Shown: positions 10,154 through 19,133, counted from the first letter of the stretch. The stretch: 22,278 nucleotides of DNA from Pinguiococcus pyrenoidosus (GCA_019677205.1 JAAMXY010002387.1:1-22278), one strand, 5' to 3'. Program-made: numbers and translations. The notes: generated by a model from the letters alone, not told the origin.

Positions 10154-12294
10154 TTACGCTGTCAGACTGCGATCGAGCTGGTCATCGTCCATCTGATCCG
10201 ATGAGCCCATTTCGTACGGAGCCTGCTGCCCCGAGCTGGCCGGCATGGGCGCTTCCTGTGCGCCTCGGCCTGCCGAGGCGCGATCCCTGCTATCAAAGTC
10301 ATACTTTCCTTCACCGTCTCGATTCCTAGCGCTCGGAACGGGTTGCGTGTCCTCCTTCATCTTGCCCTGTTCTCTCAGCTGCGCCTGCTGCAGAGCTCGG
10401 ACGTCCGTCCCCTCCCAGTCGTCTTCGTCATAGTCCAGTCTGTCGGAGAAGAAGGAGCCTCCCTTCTCTCGACCGCTCGCATACGGCCCATCTCTCGCCC
10501 CTCTATCGTCGCCTGCTGCGTCATTGTCGCTTGCGCCCGACTCACCGCCACTGTCGCTCAACTCACTTCCGTCCCCATCCCCCTCCCTACCCTGCGGTCG
10601 AGAGGCTTCCCCGTATCGTTTCGAGGAGCGCGCCGCTCGAGGCGTGGTCTCTATTCTCCTCGGCACCGTGCTCCATTTCAGCTTCGCCGCCGAGGCGCCC
10701 ACAAAGCGCGCGAACTTCGAAGCCTGGCGCAGCAACATTCCGAGGTGGCGGGTTGCGTATGAGGTGAGCCGGATCAGCGGCGCGAAGATGGGTAGGAAGT
10801 ACTCCAGACGCTCCTGCACGCCTTCGTCCGTGATTTTCGGAAGGATCGCAGCGCAGACGAGAAGACACGGCAGCGTCATCTGCAGAAGAGTGCGGCGAGT
10901 GTGCAGCCGCCGCCGTCGAAAACGCTCGTAGCACTGGACCTTGGCGTAGTGCAGGTCTTCGAGGCGCTCGAAGAGAAGAAAGCTCCGTAGGCGAGATAGG
11001 TCCGAGTGCAGCGGATTCTCTGGCTCTGCGATGCCCCAGTGGTAGATCCGGCCCTTGCTCGGAAACCATCGGGTGGCATTTCCAGCTGTGCTGCTTCCGT
11101 TCGCGGCGGACCTCGCGGAGCCTCCGATCCTGACCTTTCGGTAGCCACTTCGCGCACCCGCCACGCTGCGACTCCAAGAGCGGTTCGGCTCCAGCGTTGC
11201 CCTCGGGTCAGGTGGCGAATGGGTCCGATTCAGCGTGTCTGCTGCCCTTGTCTGATTTGCCGGCGGCTTCGGCAGCGAAGGCGCGTCAGCGCTTGTCCTG
11301 TTCCCGGGCTTGACGTCGGCCTTCAGTGCCTGCGTCTCATTCACGCTGGGCCTTCCTGTCGAGTTCCGTGAGCTTGTGATGTTCACCGCGACGGGCTCCA
11401 GGGGGGACGAAATGATCGCGAAAGGGCTGCAAAAGGTCCGAACACGCGCCGCTCGCAGCTTCTCGACGACCACTGCGACCGAAAGAGCAGCAAAGGAAGT
11501 TAGGCTCCACCGCGTCCCCGTGCACGCACGGAGGTTGCCGCGCCATACGTACATTTTCGAAAGCGCGATAGCTCCTCCGACGTCATCGTGTCCGCCTTGG
11601 CAAGAATCGGGATGATCGGGGCGTGGTCCTGGACCGCCCGAAGGTACGCGATGTCCGCGCCCTTGCACCTGTGTGGCGCGAAGAAGTAGAGCAAGGCGTC
11701 CACTCCGTTTGTGGCCTCGTGCTCCGCCTGCGTCCGCAGCCTATCGGGAGACGCCTCGCTCTTCAGAGCCTTCTGGAAGCGCCTCTCCAGGAACTTCACC
11801 ACCCGATGGAAGGCCTTGCTCAGGTTGGCCGAGTCGCCGTAGCCCGGAGTGTCGATGAGTCGCACCGTGAAGGGCAGTCCTTCGATCGTGAAGCGGTACA
11901 CTCTCTCCGAGATGTAGTTCGTCGGCTCGTCCGACCTCCTCCGGCGGCTGGTGGCTTGGCCGCCCATCTGCCTGGCGAAGATATTACTGAGCAGCGTCGT
12001 CTTCCCCACGCCGCTCTCACCCACACACATGATCGTGAGGGACTCTCCGAGCGTCTGCAGAGTTGCGCAAACGAGGGAAAGGGAGTCAGCACGAGACCTC
12101 AGCGCCTTCAGCTCCAGTGCGACAGAGCGAACGCCGCTTCGCACCTCCAGGGCAACAGACCGTTGCTTCAAGAGCCCTTCCTTCAGGTTGAATGTCACCG
12201 GCTGAGCATTCTGCGCGCCCTCTCCAGCCTCGCTTCCCCGCCCTATGAGCAAGGAGAGGAGCAGCAAGACCGCGGAGCGGACGCGGAGACGCAT
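10154..12294 (-). CDS. Septin-family GTPase with signal peptide and sequon-rich insertion
   Basis: Exons 12294-11553 and 11472-10154 (80-nt intron, phase 1) give 686 residues. G1 is GESGVGKT (92-99), G3 is DTPGYGD (148-154), and G4 is the septin-type AKAD (232-235) in PIIPILAKADTMTSEEL. The septin-unique element follows: SPFAIISS (263-270), then, after an insertion of about 110 residues, GRIYHWGIAEPENPLHSD, LRSFLLFERLEDL and CYERFRRRRL. The insertion holds nine N-X-S/T sequons (Asn 278, 284, 292, 305, 320, 329, 344, 372, 379). The N terminus (MRLRVRSAVLLLLSLLIGRG) looks like a signal peptide or signal anchor. A hydrophobic segment (443-458) is followed by a long acidic, Gly/Ser-rich tail. Septins form membrane-associated filaments in cytokinesis and as diffusion barriers. 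An in-frame ATG at 12417 would add 41 residues and make the hydrophobic segment internal. Confidence 0.9.
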
Positions 12295-12686
12295 GGGTCC
12301 GCGCCGAGGATCAACCGCGGGTTGAAAAGTGGCGGGAAAAGTACATTGGACCAAACGAACTTTTTGCTCAACACGTACCCGTGATCCATATCGATCCCGT
12401 ACAACAAAGCATTCCAAAATTTTTTAAAACTTATTTCAAATTCTGTGAAATCATCTGGTATCCGTTGTCTTCATCTACAGATCTGAAATTTTAAACATAA
12501 TTATAAAATGAATCCTCCACTTTCACGCTGTGCAAGCCTCACATACGATCCATATCGGGATATGCTGCTGTGCTCTCGTCCAAAAACTATTTCAAAATAC
12601 CGCGAGGTAGGCTTTCGCGCTGCGGCCGTCAGAGCGTCGTCCGCTTGTGTCAGCTGCTCTCCTTGTGTTCAGACTCCTCAAGAATC
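12295..12686. promoter_or_regulatory. AT-rich bidirectional promoter region (septin / mitochondrial ACP)
   Basis: This divergent intergenic region contains a marked AT-rich island at about 12410-12515 in an otherwise GC-rich window. An 11-nt word, GATCCATATCG, occurs at 12383-12393 and again at 12547-12557. The second copy overlaps a perfect inverted repeat, CATATC-GG-GATATG (12551-12564). Similar A-rich words (ACTTATTTCAAA and ACTATTTCAAAA) also recur about 157 bp apart, hinting at an old local duplication. A regulatory role is inferred from position only. Confidence 0.5.
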
Positions 12687-13390
12687 ATGTTCCGTACGAA
12701 TGGACTCGTGAGAGCGCTGCGATGCTCCATGGCGCTCAGGCCAGAGCTTCGTATGGCCCCCCTGCCGCTGCGAAGCCTCGCCTCATCGGTAAGACTTCGT
12801 TTCTCGTTCGCCGCCACCTCCAAGCTCCGCGTGCATCGGCCTGCTTACGCCCGCTTCCTCGCGAAACAGACTTTCCTGGACAAGGGAATGGTCACCGAGC
12901 GGATCCTTCAGGTCATCAAGAACTTCGAGAAGGTACAGACGAGCCTTGAGCGGTCGGGTCGCCCGCCGGTGACTGCGGAATCCTCTGACGAGAAGCCGTG
13001 GGCGATATCGCGCTCCAGGTGGAACCTGCCAAGGTTACGGACTCGGCGCTCTTCAAGGAAGACCTAGGGCTGGACTCGTTGGACGCGGTACGCGACGGGA
13101 GGATGGTGGTGATCGGTCGCGATCTTGACCGGGCTGACGAGTTGTCGTCGATAGGTGGAAGTGGTGATGGCGATTGAAGAGGAGTTCGCGATCGAGATCC
13201 CAGACGCGGAGGCCGACAACATCAAGTCGGTTGGCGATGCCATCGGCTTCATCTCCTCACATCCCATGGCGAAGGTAAGCAGCGCGGTCACCGGAGCGGT
13301 GGCAAATCGCAGCTCCGTTTCTTCGTTTGTTGAGGTACTCGCTGGTTTTCTTCACCTTCTCTCACGTTGGCTTTCAATGGTGCGAAGTGA
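12687..13390 (+). CDS. Mitochondrial-type acyl carrier protein
   Basis: Exons 12687-12932, 13019-13087 and 13155-13274, with introns of 86 and 67 nt and a probable third intron (13275-13387), give 145 residues. The Arg-rich N terminus without acidic residues ([17 protein letters not shown]...) looks like a mitochondrial presequence. The carrier domain starts [20 protein letters not shown]. It holds the phosphopantetheine site [13 protein letters not shown], in which the Ser of DSL is the attachment residue, then [17 protein letters not shown], and ends [10 protein letters not shown], the usual C-terminal length. It should carry acyl chains for mitochondrial fatty acid and lipoate synthesis and, as in the NDUFAB1 family, serve in complex I and Fe-S assembly. 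The end is uncertain. GTAAGC directly follows AAG, and an acceptor at 13387 would expose TGA at once. Reading through instead adds about 50 unrelated residues to a stop at 13431-13433. Confidence 0.92.
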
Positions 13391-13558
13391 TTCTGAGGGC
13401 ATGAGCGCTTGCGGGAGGAGTGGATCGCCGTAGGCCCGTTTGACTCCTGTGCGCATGGTGCCGGGTCTTCGCTTTGAACAGCTTCGCGTGCGGAAGCCTT
13501 GGCATGCGGGACGAGCGGTGGTGACCGCGGCGAGCGAGCGTCAAGAATTCAAAGGAGC
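13391..13558. other. Convergent 3' region between ACP and coiled-coil protein genes
   Basis: These 168 bases separate two facing stop codons. I see no supported gene. The read-through end of the ACP frame (13431-13433) falls here if the last ACP intron is not used. Confidence 0.5.
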
Positions 13559-14691
13559 CTACTCTTCCATCTTGGGCAGTTCGTCTCCCCAAAGGCCGTA
13601 CACCACTGAACCCAGCCCAGCACCAAGGATCTCTAGCACAAACCGACTACCTGCCGCTGACGCAAACTGCGCGTCTCCAGAAGACAGGCCCGCGACCACG
13701 TCCGCACCGGTGTTCACTGACAACAACAAGAGCGCTACCGCGGCAACCAATGACGCTGAGAAACGAAAAGGCAAACGCGTCAGTCGGTGCAAGGCGCCCA
13801 CCACAACAAACGCGCCCATCACAACATATGCGCCCACCACAACAAACGCGCCCATCACAACATATGCGCCTACCACAACAAACGCGCCCACCACAACAGA
13901 AGCGCCCATCGCTGAACCAGCGTTCCCCTTACCTTGCTGAGTGAGCGTCTTGTACTTGAACGCCCCAAGCTGAACCTCGGGTGAAGCCGCAATCGAGTCC
14001 AACTCCTGGGAAGCAGCAGACAAGAATCGCAAAGCGTCACGAGAAGCATCTTGCCTGCCGTGGTGCCGTGGTGCCGTGCTGCTCACCTTCTTCACTTCCT
14101 CGAGGCGCGCGATCTCGGCTCTAGCCATCGCGGCATCTTGCTCGACTCCCTCAAATCCTCCGGCTAGTTCCTTGAACCTCGCGAGCCGGTCCTCCGCATC
14201 CTAGACCAGATGAGGCACGAAACACAGCGTTGGCCTTCTGAGCAGCGCAACTGCCGCCAAAGCCTTTCCATTCGCTGAGCATGACGAACCTGCTCTTGGT
14301 TCTCCAGCATCGCCAAGGACTCTTCGTACTTCTTCCTGGCTTTCTCGTCGGACTCGGCCCTCCTCTTCTCCGCCAACTCCTTCATCTCCTTTGCCGCCTT
14401 CTCGAACTTGTCGTCGATCTGCTGCCGCACCGTGGCTTCGAGACGATCCATATCCACACGTGCACCCGCCTCGCCGTCCAACGACTCGTCCACCTTGTAG
14501 CCCTCTGCCTCCAGCTGGGAGATCATCTGCTTTATATCCACGGCGCCGGGGTCGTCCGAGACCTGCTGCTCAGATCCCTCCGCGGTCGCCCTCTGCATCG
14601 CCACCTTGCTGCGGTGCCCACCCGGTCTCAGCGGCATGCGGAAGCACACGACCGACTCCAGGATCAGCAAGACAGACAACAAGCGCATCAT
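13559..14691 (-). CDS. Probable plastid-targeted coiled-coil membrane protein
   Basis: Exons 14691-14290, 14200-14087, 14005-13933 and 13755-13559 (introns 89, 81 and 177 nt) give 261 residues. The N terminus (MMRLLSVLLILESVVC) is a signal peptide followed by FRMPLRPGGHRSKVAMQRA: Phe at the likely cleavage point, then a basic, acid-free stretch. This is the pattern of bipartite presequences for secondary red plastids. Residues about 59-172 are highly charged and predicted by eye to form a long coiled coil (for example DDKFEKAAKEMKELAEKRR). The last exon encodes two hydrophobic stretches (about 198-219 and 236-253) and a short DELPKMEE tail. I do not recognise the family. A plastid membrane organising or tethering role is possible but is inference. 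Upstream in-frame ATG 14838 exists but would bury the signal peptide. Confidence 0.72.
13756..13932 (-). other. Stop-free 177-nt intron holding a minisatellite
   Basis: The donor CAAG|GTAAGG and acceptor TTTCGTTTCTCAG on the minus strand are strong, and joining them keeps frame (phase 1). The intron length is exactly divisible by three and it has no in-frame stop. Retention would therefore insert 59 residues, mostly Val/Gly/Ala/Phe/Met, before the first hydrophobic segment. Spliced and retained forms are both possible from sequence alone; splice-site quality favours removal. Confidence 0.7.
13799..13906. repeat. 18-bp minisatellite, six units
   Basis: Six 18-bp units alternate between two types, CACCACAACAAACGCGCC and CATCACAACATATGCGCC, on the plus strand, so the higher-order period is 36 bp for the first four units. 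The last two units are diverged copies (TACC... start; AACAGAAGC core). There are no spacers, so it is a tandem repeat and not a CRISPR array. It lies inside the intron of the coiled-coil protein gene. Confidence 0.95.
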
Positions 14692-15260
14692 CTTCAAGAT
14701 CAGCTTCGAACACCAATCCGGAAGACGGTAATCCTCGACGGCGGAGGCCTGCGAGTCCTGCACCAGCCCCGAAGAGGACTGCGGATGCGGGGCCGGAGGC
14801 GCTTCGCGACGGGTGTGCGCCTTTCGTCCCCAAAGCAAACCTCGGGCGGAACGCGTCTAATGCAAACGCGCATTGCGCGAAGTTCCACGTCTCTGTCCGG
14901 TTTTTCGGCTCCGTCCTGGAACGGTCCAGTACTTCAAACCAGTACACCTGCTACACCAGTACCGCAGCTTTGGTCCGACGACCAATCATGGATCCGCATT
15001 GAGCAGCGTGCCCCATCATATGGCTCGGCAAGCGAGCCGTGTGACGTCGCCGCCTTTTCCAGCCGAGCCTCGCGAGCTTTCCCGCCCTTCATCGCACCCG
15101 AGGTTCTTTGGCTCGGTGGTACATGGAGTCTCTGGCCCCGATAGTCGGATTCTCTTTGGCAGGCGAGCTCGTGCTCTGACTCTGAGCTTCCGGCTCGGCG
15201 CACATTCCGCTCAGCGCGGGCGAATTCTGAGCGGTTTCCCCAGCTCGTTTCCAAGCAGCC
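14692..15260. promoter_or_regulatory. Divergent 5' region of coiled-coil protein and AAAP transporter
   Basis: This is a 569-bp head-to-head interval. Several overlapping open frames are present on both strands, including a 49-codon in-frame extension of the coiled-coil protein, but none looks conserved. A short imperfect CCAGTAC repeat cluster is visible at about 14925-14965. I see no clear TATA box. The promoter role is inferred from gene orientation. Confidence 0.4.
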
Positions 15261-17758
15261 ATGGAGAGCATGTCTGGGAGCCTACTGGATACTCCGCGGC
15301 GCTTCCGTCCGCGCGATACGAACGAGGTTGGTACCTGCTTCTGCGCTGCGGTGCATCCTAGAGGGCAGCGACCAACTTTACGTCGTAAAATCCATCGCAG
15401 AGAGGGTTCTCATTCTACGTTGCCGCGTGCTTTACGATCAATTACGTGATCGGCACGGGGTTTCTCGCGCTTCCGTGGGCGTTCAATGAGGCCGGGATCG
15501 TCCTGAGCCTCATCACGCTCTTGTTGGTGGCCGTCGCCTCCGACATGAGCAAAAACATGTTGCTGGAGGCCATCGCCGTGGCAGACACCTTGGTCAAGGT
15601 TCGAAGTGCCCAGGGAGAGCCGTTGCTGTCTGGCGGGAGGTGCGTCACAGGGATGAAGCGTACATGCCTTGGGGCACCGCCATTACAGCTGGAGCCACCA
15701 CGTCCTTGCCAGGTCCATCGGGTCGCGGGTGCAGGAGAACATCTCTCTTCTCCCCGTGCAAAGCACGCCCTCGCCAGCTTCCGCCGCTGAGGACGAAGAA
15801 GACGACAAGTTCACTTCGCCGCACATGATGGTGGGAGCGAGACACTTCGAGGTGAGCTGTGCTTGCCCAAAGAATAAGGAGGAGGGGTCTGCGGAACGTG
15901 CTCAGCGCTGTGTGGAAAGGTGACCGAGCTGTGCGAGCTCTTGCTTGGACGCGTTGGACGCAACATCTACCTGCTTGCGGCAAGCATCTATCTGTATGGC
16001 GCTCTGTGGGCGTACGCTAGCGTCTTCTCGAACGCGCTTGCCGCTCACGTGAAGCTGGATTTCATTTCGTCGGACGAAGATGTGAACTACATCCTCTATC
16101 TCTGTACGTGCCGGAACGGCGTTGCCTCGGGTCTCTTTGGCGGAATGAATGACTTCTTGAGTCTCCTGCTCCCCCCAGGCGTCTTCGCTGTGGCGGTCGT
16201 CCCTTTGACATGCATGGAAATGGAGGAGCAGATCATGACGCAGGTACGACTGGGAGCTGAGCAAAGGCTTTGTGAACCTTGGCTTTGCTGCAAGTCCTTG
16301 CATTGACCCGCTCGCGGGCGACGTTCAGGTGACCCTGGCTGCGTTGCGCGGAGTGCTGATCGTGTTGATCCTGTCAACAATCGGCATTGCGCTGTACCAC
16401 GATGATGGCAGTAGCTTTGAAGATTCTGATGGGATTCAAGGCACGCAGCTCGTCCGCATCGGAAACATCTTCAAGCTGGTAAGGGAAGTCCATCTTGCTC
16501 GTACGCGTCTTGCGCGTTCTTACGCTTTGTGGCACTCCTTTGTTTTTCAGGCACCGATTGCCATCTACGCAAACATCTACCACCACTCGATTCCCAATCT
16601 GGCCAAGACACTACGCGACCGAACACGATTGGTGGAGCTCTTCAGCTGGGTCTTCGTCGTGGTCAATCTTGCGTACGCTCTCATCGGTACGATCGGAGCA
16701 CGATCTACTTCAATAGGCTAGTCGCTCCCCTCTTGTCCGCGATTCTTACGGTGCACGAACCGAGCAGGCGTAAGCATTGCAGTCTACTTCGGGAACGATA
16801 CGGCCACCAGCGCGAACATCCACTGGGTGAAATACATCGGAGGCAACCAGGTCTGTGTTGGCTTTCGTTGAGATCCTAGACATGATTTGCGGCTGGAGAT
16901 CCAACAAGCATGTCTGACCTTCTGTTGCATTGCATTGCATTGCATTGCATCGCAGGGCTGGTCAGACTTTGCTTCCTTCTTCGTGGTTGTCTTTCCCGCG
17001 CTAGACGTGCTAAGTGCATCGCCATTGAACGGGATCACGCTCGGCAACAACATGTGCTCCGCGTTCACTGGGGAACGGGCGGAGGACGTTTTAGGAAACT
17101 CAAGAACCCGGCTTTTCTGGAGGCTCCTCGCCGCGCTTCCACCGCTGATTGGTGCAGCCTTTGTTCGTGACCTAGGTGAGGCGCACGAGCTGCGCTGTGC
17201 ACATTGATGCGAACGGTCGTGCTGACCGTGAGCCTTACAGGGGTGATCACGGACTATGCTGGCACGTCCGGCTTCTTGGTGGCGTTCATGTTCCCCGCGC
17301 TTCTGTACCTTGCGGCCATGAAGTGCGCGAAGAAAGAGATCATGGTCACGCCGATCGAGCATGAGCCAACTGTGCTAAGGCGGGCGTCGTCGGAGATCTC
17401 CATGGAGGTAGGCATACTCCCTGCGCTCCACCTGCCAGCCAAGCCGGCCGACACTCACTGACTGATCCCATGCGATGGTTGTCGCCTTTGCTGTCGCCTT
17501 TGCTGTGGCTGTGACTGTGGCTGTGTGCAGACACGAACGGACGATGGTGAAGATTCTGTTGGTGAAGAGATGTCCACCTGCAAGGGTCCCGTGCTCTATG
17601 GGGTCGAGGCGACCATGGGGCGGGCTGAGTACGTTGACACCGCGCATAGCACACGGATCGTGAATCCGACTTCCGCCCTGTGCGTTTTTGCATTTGGCCT
17701 CGTTGGAGTGGTGGCGGTGCTCATCTCATTAGTTTTGGACAGCGCCTCGGTGATCTGA
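15261..17758 (+). CDS. AAAP-family amino acid transporter, 11 exons
   Basis: Exons: 15261-15326, 15401-15598, 15735-15851, 15920-16103, 16179-16243, 16329-16478, 16551-16686, 16768-16850, 16956-17175, 17241-17407, 17531-17758. All introns are GT-AG and in phase, giving 537 residues. Family marks are the first span VIGTGFLALPWAFNEAG, then LYGALWAYASVFSNAL, FAVAVVPLTCMEMEEQ, RGVLIVLILSTIGIAL, IYANIYHHSIPNLAKTLRD, VVFPALDVLSASPLNGITL, LLAALPPLIGAAFVRDLGG and TDYAGTSGFLVAFMFPALL, with a last span near the C terminus (VVAVLISLVLDS). About 11 spans are expected, as in SLC36/SLC38/AVT-type proton- or sodium-coupled transporters. Substrate and membrane cannot be assigned. The acidic loop after span 2 (AAEDEEDDKF) comes from exon 3, whose 5' junction (15734/15735) is the least certain. 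Confidence 0.94.
16851..16955 (+). other. AAAP intron with TTGCA pentamer repeats at its 3' end
   Basis: Five tandem TTGCA units (16925-16949) run directly into the acceptor (TCGCAG). They take the place where a polypyrimidine tract would be expected. The exon junction is secure, because GGNQ|GWSDFASFF joins two conserved AAAP segments in phase. Confidence 0.88.
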
Positions 17759-17842
17759 TTCCCGACGGCAGTGCCGGACTCCGCAGCCGTCAAAGAGCGG
17801 ATGCGGGATAGAGAGTCGCTGGGTAGTAGAACAAGAAGGTTT

Positions 17843-18412
17843 CTAGCACAACACGTTGTTCCTTCCCATCACATATCCGCACTGCGGGCAGTCATGCTCC
17901 ACGTCCTTGCACTCGTCCATGCAAAACGGGGCCAAACAGCAGCCACACCAGCACCCCAGAAAGAAGATGCCCAAGGCGCCCGCTAGCGTCCCAAGGCCCG
18001 GCTCATGATTCACTGTGGTACACGACCGCATCAGCATGTGCTTGAGTCGCTTTCACCGCTCTTCGGTGAACGTGGGGGCGCGCACAGCCTTGAATTCACC
18101 CGAAAGTTGACGTACCGAGCGACTCGACTTCTGCGCCGCAGTTGCTGCAGACCACCCGTATCGGTCTTCTTCGAGACCAATACTCCACCGAGTTGCTGGT
18201 GGGCGTCAGCCGGGTGGCATGGTACACTTCAGAGCCCTCTACGACGGCTTCGGCATGGATCCCACTGACAATCGCTGCCGGCTGGGGCTTCTTCCGTCAG
18301 GGCTTGGAGAAGGTGCAGGTGGGAGAGCGAAATCCGGGGCTCGTACCTCTGCTTCAACAAGAATCGGCTCCGAGAGCGTCGCCGCACTGCCTTTGACAAG
18401 AGCGTCTGACAT
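17843..18412 (-). CDS. LITAF-domain membrane protein
   Basis: Exons 18412-18347, 18281-18116 and 18012-17843 (introns 65 and 103 nt) give 133 residues. The LITAF domain fills the C-terminal half. The first zinc knuckle half is [10 protein letters not shown] and the hydrophobic membrane-embedded stretch is [22 protein letters not shown]. Next come [15 protein letters not shown], whose CPQC is the second half of the knuckle, and a short end GRNNVLC. In animals LITAF proteins sit on the cytosolic face of late endosomes and lysosomes with a monotopic amphipathic anchor and act in endosomal sorting; that role here is inferred from family. The N-terminal half has no recognised motif. Only 84 bp separate its stop from the AAAP stop on the other strand. 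The first junction (LVEAE|PAAIVSG) was chosen because it is the only phase-compatible acceptor nearby. Confidence 0.9.
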
Positions 18413-19133
18413 GACGGCGCCCGCGACGACAGGCCGCGACCGCGGCGGCGCACTTTCGCGGAGCTTCTGTGGGGAGAAAGAAGACGAGCGAGGGGCGGAC
18501 AGAGACGAGATTGGGCGGAAGGGCAAAACCAAAACCCAGGCAAAAAAAGGGCGGGTGAAAAGACCAGCCGTGTGGTGACGAGGGGCATTTTCGAGACGCT
18601 TGCAACGTTCGCCTCGTCTAAGCGCGAGACACGAGTTTGGTCTGTGGGCCAGCAGCAAGGATGGATTCCAAACACCGGAGGTGCTGACGCGTCGCTCGAC
18701 GCGATGCTTTGGTGAGGCGAAGAGAGGTATCATATATATGGGGACCTTGGCAGCCGGAGAAGGTGGAGAAGGAGGAGAAGGAGGAGAAGGAGGAGCAGGG
18801 GAAAGGGAAGGAGGGCATCCTTTGTAATAATCTATGTAATTCTCTTCTTGGTAGCCTTGATTCCTTCGGCAGGAAACGAACCCGCTCAGTGCTATGGTAG
18901 AAAAGAACGTCAAAACGTAGAGAGCGAGGGAGCTCGAGGGCACCTCTTGGTGGTAGGCTGTAAAACTGCGCTGCAAAGCGGCAAGATCTCTACCGGCCTT
19001 CGACTCTTCAAGATGCAGTGCACGCGCGGCCTAAACTTACAAAATCGCGGATGCGTGCGGGGACAAATGGTACATACACATGCATATCAACACATTGCCA
19101 GCTCGAACGAACGTGGCGGGTGGCACAAGTACG
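18413..19133. other. Intergenic region upstream of LITAF gene and downstream of WW gene
   Basis: No gene is supported in these 721 bases. Open frames on both strands show no family resemblance. An ATCATATATATGG run near 18730-18742 is a possible TATA element for the LITAF gene, about 320 bp from its ATG. Next to it is a purine-rich GGAGAA/GGAGGA tract (about 18757-18812). The 3' UTR of the WW protein gene must occupy the right part. Confidence 0.45.
18757..18812. repeat. GGA/GAA purine-rich microsatellite tract
   Basis: The plus strand shows tandem, imperfect GGAGAA and GGAGGA units with almost no pyrimidines, ending in GGGAAAGGGAAGGAGG. The strand asymmetry is strong. It lies 5' of the LITAF gene on the pyrimidine-rich template side. 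No coding role is supported. Confidence 0.85.

Noticed and set aside
13799-13906. Possible CRISPR array
   Set aside because: The units abut with no unique spacers, the context is a eukaryotic intron, and no cas genes are present. It is a simple minisatellite.
13440-13940. Plus-strand frame reading mucin-like Pro-Thr-Thr-Thr repeats
   Set aside because: It comes from translating the 18-bp minisatellite on the wrong strand. The minus-strand gene has consistent exons on both sides.
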